Positions 1-9,839 of a stretch of DNA of 64,000 nucleotides are shown here, in pieces. Under the pieces are notes generated by a model. It was not told where the DNA came from, ran no database searches, and saw nothing but the letters and a program-made list of their open reading frames with translations. How positions within the stretch are numbered: the stretch's first letter is position 1; each line of letters opens with the position of its first letter. Origin of the DNA: Orobanche coerulescens (taxonomy: Eukaryota > Streptophyta > Magnoliopsida > Lamiales > Orobanchaceae); assembly GCA_033398695.1 (NCBI GenBank), contig CM065802.1, forward strand, positions 80,338,096 to 80,402,095, in the 5' to 3' direction. The position numbers were made by a program, and so were the translations under genes.

Positions 1-425
1 TATCATCACTTTAATTTGGTCATGTATTGAGTTGGCCAAATAAATTATTTTATTCTTATTAGAATATTTAATTTGGCAAATGACTGAGTAAACCTTAGTG
101 GCCCAAATATATACGTATTTATTTTTTTAATATCTAATTTATATATGCATAAATATTATTTTATATTTTTTATTTTTTCGATTCTCTTTACTTCCAAATA
201 AATATATAAAGTATCTAATAACAATACGAAGTCAGAGTACCACGTTAACTCTCTCGCTCCTACATGAAGTTTTTTTTATTCTTATTTATCTAAAATCTTG
301 AATCTGTATATGTATATAAAAATTGTAAAGGATTTTTTACTAGGATTTTTATTTTTATTTGTCATTTATAATATATATTCTTAATCTTTACTTTATAATG
401 TTTTTATTGAGATGGATTAATAAAT

Positions 426-1470
426 GGGTTAATAGCCGCAAAATCCTTGAACTTTTGTCAAATTCTTATTTTGCACCTCAATTTAAAAATCTGCCTGAAA
501 ATCCCCAACCTTTAATACTAATCTGATTTTGCACCCCGACGACATTTTCCGGTGATAGCCTTTCTTACGTGGCATATATGTGGCATTAGTAGATGTCGTG
601 GCATCTACGTGGCAGCAACGTGTATTTGTCAACACAAGTGGAAGAAAACCACGTAAAAAAATAACAAAAGATTAAAACGTTTCTCAGACCCCAAAGACAC
701 AAATCTTGCAAAGTTCCAAAATTTCTTACTAATGGAAGATTCATCCTGAAATTAGCGAGGTGATATTTCTCTTAATTCTTCGATTCTTGTCAGTTGTAGG
801 GTCTGATTTTGATAATTTACTGAACTTTTGTCTTTCTCTTGATTAAATATTCTTCGACGAACGCGTGAGAGTGGAATTGTGGTCCTGGTGGTCCCGTAGG
901 TCGAAGAAGTTCTCAAAACCCCCACAATCATCAATCTGTATTAAAAAAATACTCACTCGTTACATTCAATTTCCAGAACTACAATAATCTCTTCGAAATC
1001 GTTTTCTTCCTGTTACATCTCTACGGTGATGGCAACAATAAAACCTTACCTCAGGATTTCAATCAGTGTGAGAAGTTCTCACCCTAGCAAAAACACCATG
1101 CTCGCAAATTCAAATATGAACAAAAAGGAATGATACATGGTTCATAGCTTAAAGAACACCTAAACTAGAGGAAGAAGAAAACCTGAAAAATCCTTAATTT
1201 TGCGTCTCTTAATGATTAAATAAAAATTACGACCTATCTACGCAAAACGACGACGTTTAGAATAATTATATGCGGCTTCGTTTTGTTCACACCGGAGTAT
1301 TTAGCCACATCAGACAATCCGGTTGCCACATAAGCACCCAATTGGGGTCTCACCAACGGGAGTGCAAAATCAGATTAGTATTAAAGGTTGGGGATTGTCA
1401 GGCAGATTTTTAAATTGAGGTGCAAAATAAGAAGTTGACAACAGTTAAGGGATTTTGCGGCTATTAACCC
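426..1470. mobile_element. Non-autonomous MULE-type element with ~110-bp terminal inverted repeats
   Basis: The first ~110 bases (from gggttaatagccgcaaaatc) return as the reverse complement at the right end, finishing at 1470. The element is flanked by 9-bp direct repeats, ttaataaat at 417-425 and ttaataaac at 1471-1479, which differ at one base. Long inverted repeats plus a 9-bp target duplication are typical of Mutator-like elements. The 1045-bp interior has no open frame that looks like a transposase, so it is a MITE-like derivative needing a transposase from elsewhere. The other copy is at 61542-62585. Confidence 0.82.
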
Positions 1471-1822
1471 TTAATAAACCACTAGAGCAACTTATCTTTA
1501 ATTATTTAAATTTTATAAACTTAAATATGTTGAGTAATTAAAGGATATTATATAGGGGTCTGGAATATAAACAGGTAATAAAGTCAGCTTTTAATCGCGT
1601 TTGTGATGAATATGGGTATATAAATTTTAAACAGGTCTGAGTGGCTGAACCATACCCTCATTGTTTCATGTGTTACTATACGAGTTTTGAACTGGGATAA
1701 GTAGTAAAGTTACCTTTTAATCGGATTTAGGATACGTACAAGTACATAAATTCTAAATGAGTTCGGGTGGCTGGATCCCATCCTTAGCATTTCGGTTCAT
1801 TGGTGTGTCCCGTTACGGTATC

Positions 1823-1849
1823 CTAAACCCTAAACCCTTAACCCTAAAC
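1823..1849. repeat. Short interstitial telomere-like tract
   Basis: About four imperfect units of the plant telomere motif (CCCTAAA orientation) occur in 27 bases. This is too short to be a former chromosome end on its own. It may be a repair scar or chance. The second copy is at 62933-62960. Confidence 0.6.
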
Positions 1850-1964
1850 GTGAACTCTAACAAAGTATTAAATAATTTTTAAATTTTTACTTGTAAATAA
1901 CAATGTAAAATGATTATTCATCGAGTTTCGACAGGCTATACACTAATTTACTACATAATATATA

Positions 1965-2139
1965 CAGTAAAACCTCGATAAATAAATATGATTGGGACCG
2001 GAGAAAAATATTCATTTAGCGAAATTATTCAAATATCGAAAGAAAATTTGAACATGTTATAAAGAGTTGGGACCGGAGAAAATTATTCATTTGGCGAGAT
2101 TATTCGTTTATCGAACATCCATTTGTCGAGTTTTAACTG
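1965..2139. mobile_element. Small TA-flanked MITE (mariner-like)
   Basis: The left end cagtaaaacctcgataaat matches the reverse complement of the right end, which finishes gagttttaactg. Both ends abut a TA dinucleotide (1963-1964 and 2140-2141), the target used by Tc1/mariner-type elements. At 175 bp it has no coding capacity. The other copy lies at 63076-63250. Confidence 0.6.
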
Positions 2140-2144
2140 TAGTA

Positions 2145-2461
2145 CTCCCTCAGTCCCAGACTTAATTACTACCTTTTTCTGGGTACAGATATTAATGTTA
2201 GAGTTGTTTATTAGTATTGTGTGTAATAAAGTGATATTTTAAGATGGGTAATAATGGAAATATGAAATCATATTAGTATTGTTTATTGGTATTGTGTGTT
2301 TAATTGGGTGGGTCCATAATGGTATTTTATGGTAAATAGATGATCATTGGGGGTGTATATTTAGAGGGAATGATTGGTTTATTTCCTTTTATAGTAAGTA
2401 GCAGTTAAGTATGGGACGGACCAAAATGGAAAGATAGCAGTTAAGTATGGGACGGAGAGAG
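2145..2461. mobile_element. Stowaway-type MITE
   Basis: The ends are ctccctcagtccc on the left and gggacggagagag on the right, an imperfect inverted repeat of the CTCCCTCCGTCCC type common in plant Stowaway MITEs. TA is present on both sides (2143-2144 and 2462-2463). It lies three bases from the preceding MITE. The second copy is at 63256-63572. Confidence 0.75.
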
Positions 2462-2869
2462 TAATTATATTCGTTTGTAGTTATCAAGGTTCTAAAAGAC
2501 GCTAGAAGCTAGGCGTTAGATTGTTAAAGCTTAGGATCCAGTGAATTAATCGAGGATTAATCGAGCTAAGGGAATTTGTTTTCTTATTATTTTAATCATT
2601 TATACATATACAAAATTATATATATATAATAATTAAAAGTAATTAATATTTAACCATTTAAACAAACATATAATCACTTGTACTATCTGAAACACTGATA
2701 TAGGTAATAAAAAGTCCATAATATTTACGTTTAGGAATCTATAATACTATTAAAACAAAAGTAAAAGCAAAAAAAAAAATATAACTGTCTGGACATCAAC
2801 CTAGCAGCCCACCTGGCTGGGAACTTTGAAACATTAATATAGGCATAAATGAGTCAATAATATTCATAA
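2462..2869. other. AT-rich spacer, no gene seen
   Basis: This stretch has short AT-rich runs, a block resembling a dispersed plant repeat (ctagaagctaggcgttag) and an A-rich run. No open frame, RNA gene or element boundary could be supported. Confidence 0.5.
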
Positions 2870-3108
2870 TGTTCCGGGATATCCTTCCCTTATTGGTGTC
2901 TTACCAAATACTGGTTGTAGGGGGATAGAGATATGGAAGGTTCTAGACCCTTCCAGAGGTAGTAGGATCCTATTAGATGTCTTACCTTAACTAGGAATCC
3001 TATGTATGGAAGGACTCTCATTGTAATGCACTAATGCCTATATAAAGGCCCATCTATTCATTGTTATCAATACAATTGATTCGCTGTCTTTTACTTTCTC
3101 CTGAAACA
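2870..3108 (+). repeat. Probable 5' LTR of copia element C1
   Basis: The segment begins TGTTCC and ends about CTGAAACA. It contains a TATA box (ctatataaagg, near 3040) followed by a short transcribed leader. It is followed directly by cgttatcagcacg, a sequence often seen after the LTR of plant Tnt1/RE-type copia elements, and a copia-like gag start lies 0.9 kb downstream. The first 20 bases also occur at the end of the window (63982-64000), so the duplicated segment includes at least the start of this LTR. Exact ends are uncertain because no second LTR is visible. Confidence 0.5.
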
Positions 3109-3997
3109 CGTTATCAGCACGTAGCTCGAAAAAAAACCGGCCCTGCACCACCACCGCCGCCGCCCAGCACCGCTGCCCAGCAGCCGCCACCACCGCTTCC
3201 CAACTACCGCCGCTGCCCAACCGCCAAGCACCGCCGCTCAGCTCCGTCGCCCATCACCACCGCCGCCGATCCAGTCCAGCCGGAACGCAATCGCCGGACC
3301 ACCGCCGCCGCCGGACCACCGCTGCCGCCGGAACGCCGCCGCCGATCCAGTCCAACCAGAACGCAATCGCCGGACCACCGCCGCCGCCGGACCACCACCG
3401 CCGCTGACCACCGCCACCGGCCAACTCCAGCCCAGCCAAGTCTGACCCGGTTCAGAATCTCGAACCAAAAACCAGATCAACTTAATTTATTTTCGGAAAC
3501 CGTTAAAATTGCGCCCCTGGTTTCACGTCGTCGCATCGAGTACCAACCGGTAGATTGAAGCACACCACAAGTTCATCCATATCACGTGCCTAATTTTATA
3601 ATCGAGGTAATTATCTGACTTGTCCTTATTTAATTCTCTCCTTTTTGGGAATTTTTTCTTTTGGGGACATGGGTTATTGGGTTCTTTATCTCCCACGCTA
3701 CTTTGTGGTAGATGAGACCGCGAGAGAAGTCGTTATCTCTGCGTATCGAAGAAAACTGTGTGACGGTCCTGGGGGAGTCACGGAATTGTTGAAAGTCGAT
3801 ACTTGTGGTTGTTGCATACACCACGTATCTGGATGCGATTTGATATCGCCATTTTTTGTCGATTTTACTAAACAAGAATTAAGGAAAGTACATCGAGTAA
3901 TGGTTATGTTACATGCTTTTAAAAGCATCGATTGTGACCGTTTACATTGTCACTGAAAATCCAACAAGACTAACTTCCTCTTGTTTATATCTTGTAG
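3109..3997 (+). other. Leader of copia C1 with CCG/CCA-rich low-complexity block
   Basis: Between the LTR and the gag start, 3141-3430 is an unusually GC-rich run of CCG and CCA triplets. It includes a 76-bp unit present twice (aacgcaatcgccggacc at 3284 and 3360). Both strands are open here, an artefact of the base composition. The plus-strand frame through it encodes a proline/arginine-rich string with a non-ATG start inside the LTR, so it is not called as a gene. The rest (3430-3997) looks like ordinary untranslated leader. Confidence 0.5.
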
Positions 3998-4120
3998 ATG
4001 GCACAAAGCTCCAATGTTCATCCGGAGTTCGACATCCTTGACGATGCTGGTAAGGAGTACCATAGGTGGGTCTCAGACGTTCGCTTGGCGTTCGTCGGTA
4101 AGAGATTTACCACCACCATA
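3998..4120 (+). pseudogene. gag: 5' end of copia C1 gag, cut by insertion of G1
   Basis: An ATG at 3998 opens a frame starting MAQSSNVHPEFDILDDAG followed by EYHRWVSDVRLAFVGK. The spacing of the Phe-x-x-Leu and Tyr-x-x-Trp residues fits the N-terminal gag region of plant copia elements. The coding sense ends at 4120, exactly where the LTR of gypsy element G1 begins (TGTAATATCC), so only about 41 codons remain. The rest of C1 was not found in the window. The 5 bases before the insertion are ccata; the matching right-hand target duplicate is lost because the G1 3' LTR is truncated. Confidence 0.6.
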
Positions 4121-4368
4121 TGTAATATCCGCATTTTTCTTCCCCTTGTATTTTTCTTTTTCGGCGTATTTCCCGATAGTAGTGACCCTCGTGTATCTTT
4201 CAGTGTATCTTTTCTATTATCTATGGATTTCATCCCCGTTATTGTTGAGCGGAACCGCCGTTTCGGGGTTGCCGTGGGTCAATTCTATGTTATGATACCC
4301 GTTGAGATGTTCCGTTGGATGTTTCGTTCACCTTCCGGTGTTTTGAACCGTTCATATTTCATACCTAG

Positions 4369-4903
4369 CGCACGCGCGCGCTAGGGGTCCCTTCGTAGTG
4401 CACGCTACGTTTGTTTAAATAGCGCGCTAGCAGTAGCCCCGGGAGTGGCGATCTTGTTTTCCACCTTACGGACTAGCGTATTAGCGTCGCTACATATGCT
4501 AGCGCACGCTAATGTCGAGGAGCTAGCGCCGCCGATGATGCCGTAGCGTGCGCTAGCGTGAGTGTCGATCTTGGGCAGGTTTACTCACGAACCCGGTCAG
4601 TGCGGTTAGCGCCACGCTACGCTTGTATGGTAGCGCACGCTAACGGATCGATTAGCGCACGCTACGCTTGTATGGTAGCGCACGCTAACGTATCAGTGGG
4701 TTCTGGGCGGTTGCCACTGGACTTGATCGATGTCCGGTAGCGCACGCTATTGGTCGATAGTGCGCGCTCCGAGAGGTTATTAGCGCACGCTACGTTTGAG
4801 TAAGCGCCGCTAACGGCCAAAAGTCGCTCTTGGATGGACGCTAACTATTTTGGCTGTAATTTTTCCCCGTTAGCGCACGCTAACCTTGAGGATTAGCGCA
4901 CGC
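4369..4903 (+). promoter_or_regulatory. U3 array of TAGCGCACGCTA near-palindromes (~16 copies)
   Basis: About sixteen intact or one-to-two-base variants of TAGCGCACGCTA occur in 535 bases, at irregular spacing, ending a few bases before the TATA hairpin. The 12-mer is its own reverse complement except for the central CA. Most copies have the same orientation relative to transcription. Irregular spacing and varied spacers argue for maintained binding sites rather than a simple satellite. The binding factor is unknown. Confidence 0.8.
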
Positions 4904-4908
4904 TAACA

Positions 4909-4931
4909 CTCCTGGCTATATAAACCAGGAG
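4909..4931 (+). promoter_or_regulatory. TATA box inside an inverted repeat (G1 5' LTR)
   Basis: CTCCTGG (4909-4915) and CCAGGAG (4925-4931) form a perfect 7-bp inverted repeat whose 9-base loop contains TATATAAA. Transcription probably starts about 30 bases downstream. The 3' LTR has the same arrangement with an 8-bp stem (12036-12060), so the stem is perfect in both although the two copies differ in length. Confidence 0.7.
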
Positions 4932-5597
4932 TTGGCCGAGATAATCATAATTTCTCATTTCTTCCTCTCTCCATGGCGAAGGCGATTCAAGGCGATTTTC
5001 TTGGTGATTTCTTCCTCCAATCGTCTCATCCAACATCTTTCTTGAGTTCTTGGAGTATTATAACAACATCAACACGAATCTTTCATCCTAATCCAAGGTA
5101 AATCTCTTAGAACCCTACTTTTCGATAAATTGGGGGTTTTGGGATTTTCTTCCGATCCGTTCCGTTTTGTTGATGGATTCATGATGAATATGATTAATCT
5201 TGTTGGTATTCTTAGTTTCCCTGGATTCATGGTATATTTCGTGATTTTTACGGAATCGAGAGGGTTTGGTTGTGGTCGCCCTCGTTGTTGTTTATATACG
5301 AATATACATGAATCGTAGGCGGGTTTTGGGTGTATTCCAATTCCGTATTCATTTAGAAAGCGGTTGTGATTGTATTCTTGAATCGTTAGGTTCGGTTTCA
5401 TTGGTTCTAGCGTTCGTCGGTGACTTTCCTTTAGCTTTTCGCGTCGTCAATAATTCAAGGCAAGTATTTTTGGAAACCTTTATGCTTAACGTGGAATGGT
5501 AATGTATTTTGTGTGTGATTTGCTCACCTCGTGTTGGTCCGACGGATCAAGGAGGGAATCCAAAGGTTTGCGTCCGGATTCATGAGTTTGTTTAGCT

Positions 5598-5759
5598 AGC
5601 CAGTGTGGGAGGGTCCTTAGAGGCCTCGTGCGGGAATTTATGATATGACTCTGTTCCCAAGGCGATGCATGTGCGTGTTTTGCTTTATAATATAGCCAGT
5701 GCGGGAGGGTCCTTAGAGGCCTCGTGCGGGAATTTATGATATGACTCTGTTCCCAAGGC
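5598..5759 (+). repeat. 66-bp unit duplicated within G1 LTR
   Basis: The block beginning agccagtg and ending ttcccaaggc occurs at 5598-5663 and 5694-5759, nearly identical. The LTRs of G3 and of the 32203 solo LTR carry a comparable short duplication in the same relative place. Confidence 0.8.
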
Positions 5760-6320
5760 AAATTGTTTGACTGTTTATTTCCGGAAAGGACATGTCTAGT
5801 TTTGGTTTTTGAAATGATATTGGTGCATGTACTATGAAATGTGTAAGCGATTGGTTTGCCTTGATTACTTGTACTAGCGTAATTGCTAACCCCTTTGGGG
5901 ACCCGTTTCGGGGAAATTCTTGTTATGGATTTCGGGTTATGATTATCCGGACGAGCGGGCACCGGGACGATACGAGGATGTTGGCGAGTCGTTGACATGT
6001 GCATTTGGGTCTACTTATTTCCTTTGTCCATTTCGATATGGTTGTTCCCACAGTTTTAAACTTATAGATTGTACTCGCGAGTACTTAGGCTTTTCGTTCC
6101 AAACTCCGTATTGTATTGCTTTAAATTGTCACGTTGTTGGTTGATGCTTATTTCGCCGGTTGCTCCGGGCGTATCTTTATATGTCATATTATTTAATTGT
6201 GTATCCTCACTAACCAAGATGGTTAGTCGAGTGGAGTTTTCTTATTGTAGCCTGGTGGGCCCCATGTAGGGGTCTACGGCGCTGTAACATATTCCGAATA
6301 TCTCGGGGTGTTACAGAAAA

Positions 6321-6332
6321 TGGTATCGGAGC
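6321..6332 (+). other. G1 primer binding site
   Basis: The sequence tggtatcggagc lies five bases after the LTR end. It matches the initiator-methionine tRNA 3' end complement used by most plant gypsy and copia elements (consensus TGGTATCAGAGC) with a small deviation. It is where minus-strand DNA synthesis would begin. Confidence 0.8.
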
Positions 6333-6585
6333 ACTAGGTTTATGGATACCTAGGCTTGTGGGTTATTTGGGTCTAGTCGTGTTTTGTTTTGCACATTGTC
6401 ACACCGCTGCCGGCATCTCAGTACTTCCAGTGCTCGTAAGTTTCCTTACCCGATTGTTTGCTTTCACATACTGTATTCTGTTTCTTGAACCGTGGTTATT
6501 CTCCCTCTTTTGTTTATCATCGTAGTTGTTTTTTTTTCCTTCCTTACTCATCCTCGACATGCTCCTGTTATCTTTTAACACCAGT

Positions 6586-7630
6586 ATGGATGCCGGAGGA
6601 AACCGTGGTCGTGGTCGTGGTCGTGGCCGTGGACGCGGCCGAGGACGTGGGGCAGCCGGTGGGGCGGCCACGTCGCACTCTTGAGGCCGCGGCGGCGAAC
6701 GTCATAGTCATGCTTCTTCTCGGGAGCGCGCCGATCTTGGTATTGCGGCCGTCATGCGGCAAATGGTTAACCGGATGGCGGCTATAGCACAGGTGGTTCA
6801 GAACCCCGATCAGGCCCATGCTAATCGGGGCGGAGCGGATCGCTGGCTTCAGGATGTCATCAAGATGCATCCTCCTCAGTTTTCGGGAGCTTCGGACCCG
6901 ATCGGCTGGGAAGGGTGGATCAAGGAGATATGCAAAGTCTTCACTGCTACTAACTGCCCCGAGGACCGTAAGGTCCCTATTGCTCAATACTTTCTCACGA
7001 GAGATGCTACAGATTGGTGGGAGGCCGTTGGTCCCAAAGATCACGTTGCTTCGTGGGCCGAATTCCAGGAGTTGATGGAGACCGAATATTGTCCGTGGCC
7101 GGTCAGACAGGCTCGAGTGCATGCTTTCTATGATGCTCAACCACGGGATATCCCCGTATCTCAGGCCACTGCCGACTTTAACAAGGAGTTGGGTTATGTG
7201 AAGACCCAAGTTGTCGCTGAGAGCGACAAAATTTTCCATTTTCCAGAGGATGAAGGCGCCCATTCGGGACTATATGTGCAGGCTCGTCTGCACTACCTTG
7301 AAGGATTATCGAGTCGAGCTGTTGCTTTTGATTTGTCGGTGACGGCTAGCGATTTGGCTAGTGAGAGGATGTTTCAGATGTCGGTCGGAAATTTTTCTGG
7401 TCCCTAGAGTGGTGGCCAGGAGAATTCTCCAGCTGCTAATTTTTCAACGGGCGGTTCGGCTCGTTTCTCTGGGAGCTTTCGGGGTGCCGCCGGAACCTCC
7501 GCTCGTGAACCCACATGTTTTAACTATGGTGTGCAGGGCCATAGGAGCCGGCAGTGTTCTCGTCCAAAGTTTACTTGTCACACTTGTGGACAGTGGGCCA
7601 CAAGGCCCCTTTTTGTGAGCAGTCAAACGG
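6586..7630 (+). pseudogene. gag: G1 gag (nucleocapsid/capsid), broken
   Basis: An ATG at 6586 opens an Arg-Gly repeat N-terminus (MDAGGNRGRGRGRGRG), a likely nucleic-acid-binding tail. A TGA near 6682 interrupts it, and the frame then stays open to 7407. The capsid-like part contains the retrotransposon gag core (about QYFLTRDATDWWEAV). After a second stop at 7405 the same frame continues to a zinc knuckle near 7517, CFNYGVQGHRSRQC, whose second cysteine has become tyrosine, and to the start of a second knuckle (CHTCGQ) that ends in a frameshift. Full-length relatives in this window have two intact knuckles. Gag would form the virus-like particle in the cytoplasm; this copy cannot. Confidence 0.85.
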
Positions 7631-7806
7631 CTTCGCGGCGCCCGTTCTTCCCAACCAAGATCGTTGGAGCCGAGTGTGAACCAGGGCTCATTTGCTCCGC
7701 CGCCTCCACCGAGTGCCGGCCGAGGTAGGGGTCGGGGTCACCGCTAGGGGTGGAGCTTCCAGTGTCGGCTCTGCTCGGCCGCGTATCTATGAGATGAGGA
7801 GGGCCG

Positions 7807-9104
7807 ATGATCCAGCAGCTACGTGGCGGCAGTACCGTTCACATTCATTTCCATCATGTCAGTGTGCTTTTCGATTCGGGTGCTACGCATTCATTCATTT
7901 CTCTAGAGTGTGTACGCCGTTTGAGTCTCGACTGTTTGTCACCTTGCGAGCCTTTCATCGTTAAACTTCCTAGCGGTGATAGAATTGTCGGTGATCGAGA
8001 GGTCCGAGACTGCTCTGTGTTTATTTGTGAGAGAGCTTGGCTCTCTAATCTTATTGTCGTTAATATTGAGGGTGAGGATTTGATTCTCGGGGATGATTGG
8101 CTCGAGCGGCATGGTGCAATCATGAACTACCGCACGAGGATCATCACCATGTTAGCCGAGGATGGCACCGAGCACTCCTTCGCGGGGCGAAGGAGGGGAA
8201 ATCAGAAATTCGTCATTAATGCCTTGAAGGCGATGAGTCTCCTGCGAAAGGGGTGTACTGGTTATTGGTGCTACGCCTTGAAGGCGGAGAATGGTGGAGT
8301 CGAGCTTTCGTCGATTCCAGTCGTTAGTGAGTTTCCTGATGTATTTCCTGACGAGTTGCCGGGGCTGCCACCGGATCGTGAGGTTGAGTTTGTTATAGAA
8401 TTAGAGTCGGGCGCGGCTTCGATTTCAAAGGCGCCGTATCGCATGGCACCTTCACAGATGTCAGAGTTGAAGAAGCAGTTGAGTGAGCTTCTTGAGTCGG
8501 GGTATGTTCGACCGAGTGCCTCGCCTTGGGGCGCACCGGTCCTGTTTGTGCGGAAGAAGGATGGTTCACTACGTTTGTATATCGACTATCGCGAACTAAA
8601 CAAGGTGACCATCAAGAACAAGTATCCTTTGCCGAGAATCGATGACTTGTTTGACCAGTTGCAGGGAGCTGCGGTATTCTCGAAGATTGATTTGAAATCG
8701 GGGTACTATCAGCTCCGGGTGAGAGAGTCCGACGTGCAGCGACTTTTCGAACGAGATACGGACATTACGAGTTTGTAGTTATGCCTTTCGGGTTAACTAA
8801 TGCACCGGCGGTGTTCATGCAATTGATGAACAAAGTCTTTATCGAGTATTTGGATAAGTGTGTCGTCGTCTTCATTGACGATATTCTTATCTATTCGAGG
8901 AATGAGGAAGAGCATGCCCATCATCTGCGGATAGTGTTAGACATTTTGAGGACCGAGCAACTCTATGCGAAGTTCTCGAAATGTGAGTTACTAAAGGAAG
9001 TGATGTTTTTGGGTCACGTGATTTCATCAGGAAGTCGTGTGGATCCGAGAAAATTGAGGCGGTGTTGGATTGGGCATCGCCACAAATGTGAAGGAGGTCC
9101 GTAG
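7807..9104 (+). pseudogene. pol: G1 protease and reverse transcriptase, one frameshift
   Basis: The first open stretch (7807-8778, 323 codons) has the aspartic protease active site in [11 protein letters not shown], then a linker and the RT fingers and palm start ([40 protein letters not shown]). Near 8730 the frame shifts and coding resumes at 8781 with [12 protein letters not shown] and the catalytic FIDDILIYS (the YxDD box with Phe, normal for plant gypsy). The true polyprotein would start in gag, so no separate start codon is proposed. Small frameshifts before 7807 also separate gag from protease. Confidence 0.9.
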
Positions 9105-9839
9105 TTTCTTGGGTTTGGTGGCTACTACCGTAGGTTCGTGAGGTTTCTCAAAACTAGCTCGGCCACTTACAGATTGCTCCATAAATCAGAAGTTCGTGCG
9201 GACCGATGAGAGGCGATCGAGTTTCGAGGAGTGAAGAAGCGTTTGACTTCAGCCGGTTTTGGCGTTGCCATGTGGCAACGAGGATTCGCCGTTTATAGCG
9301 ATGCTTGGTCGTGGTCTTGGGTGCGTATTGATGCAGCACGGCAAGACCATTGCCTATGCGTCGAGACAGTTGAGACCGTATGATCTTAACTACCCTACTC
9401 ACGATTTAGAATTAGCGGCGGTTGTCTTTGCACTCAAGATTTGGCGTCACTATCTTTTCGGCTCTGCATGTCGATTTTCACCGATCATAAAAGTCGAAAT
9501 ACATATTTACTCACGGGAGTTGAATATGAGGCAGAGGAGATGGTTAGAGCTGATTAAGGATTACGACCTCGAAATCCTTTATCATCCGGCAAGGCAAACG
9601 TCGTGGCCGACGCCTTGAGTCGGAAACCGATTGCGTTGCGAACGCTTGAGGTCCTTACGCCCCCCGAGCTTCGGCGGGCTCGATCGAGTTAGATGTTGAA
9701 GTTTTGTTGCACAGGAGTCGGGCAACTTTGTGCTCTAGAGATTTCGACGTCTTTGAACGATGAAATTAAGTCAAGCAATTAGAGGATCCGATGATTACTC
9801 AAATCCGAGAGAACGTTCTTAAGGAAAGTCTCACGGTTT
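9105..9839 (+). pseudogene. G1 RT connection and RNase H, multiply frameshifted
   Basis: Fragments of the thumb/connection ([10 protein letters not shown], then FLGLVATTVG-like remains) are spread over three frames. RNase H is recognisable at 9259-9618: [39 protein letters not shown] and [18 protein letters not shown]. Single-base losses are dense here compared with G3 and G4. After 9618 the link to integrase is again out of frame. Confidence 0.8.

Larger units (their letters stand above)
1..2890. repeat. Left copy of ~2.9-kb direct duplication (period ~61.1 kb)
   Basis: This whole stretch reappears in the same orientation at 61117-64000. Position 5 aligns with 61121 and position 2890 with 64000, with only a few small indels and roughly twenty substitutions seen by eye. 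Both copies carry the same MULE-type MITE, telomere-like tract and two TA-flanked MITEs, so the match does not come from one transposon family. The right copy runs to the window edge and the left copy may start before it, so the true length is unknown. It could be a real tandem segmental duplication or two haplotypes joined in the assembly. Confidence 0.93.
4121..6315 (+). repeat. G1 5' LTR
   Basis: It starts TGTAATATCC and ends TGTTACA (TG...CA), 2195 bp, and its first ~1.5 kb matches 11216-12736. In order it holds a U3 with a palindrome array, a TATA box at 4917-4924, a splice-donor-like site at 5098, a 66-bp unit duplicated 96 bp apart (5598 and 5694), and a U5 ending at the primer site. 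Compared with the 3' LTR it shows many single-base losses (for example in the repeated 12-mers near 4520 and 4803). Confidence 0.9.

Noticed and set aside
752..934. 60-codon minus-strand frame, also at 61867-62049
   Set aside because: Inside a MITE interior; short, no motif, and its repetition comes from the duplication.
1823..1849. Former telomere or chromosome fusion point
   Set aside because: Only about four degenerate units, with no longer tract or subtelomeric repeat nearby.
3061..3558. 165-codon proline/arginine-rich open frame
   Set aside because: It begins at a TTG inside the LTR and is open only because of CCG/CCA composition; the opposite strand is open for the same reason.
3645..3956. 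103-codon open frame in the copia C1 leader
   Set aside because: No recognisable motif, begins inside the leader and overlaps an open frame on the other strand.
4369..4903. CRISPR-like array of short repeats
   Set aside because: The repeat is 12 bases, the spacing is irregular, spacers vary from a few bases to dozens, and the context is a plant LTR.
5069..6144. Several 60-170 codon frames within the G1 5' LTR
   Set aside because: Non-coding LTR sequence; frames are on both strands, differ in the 3' LTR by indels, and have no domain features.
6606..6660. Minus-strand PRPRPR-type protein in G1
   Set aside because: It is the reverse reading of the gag Arg-Gly codons.
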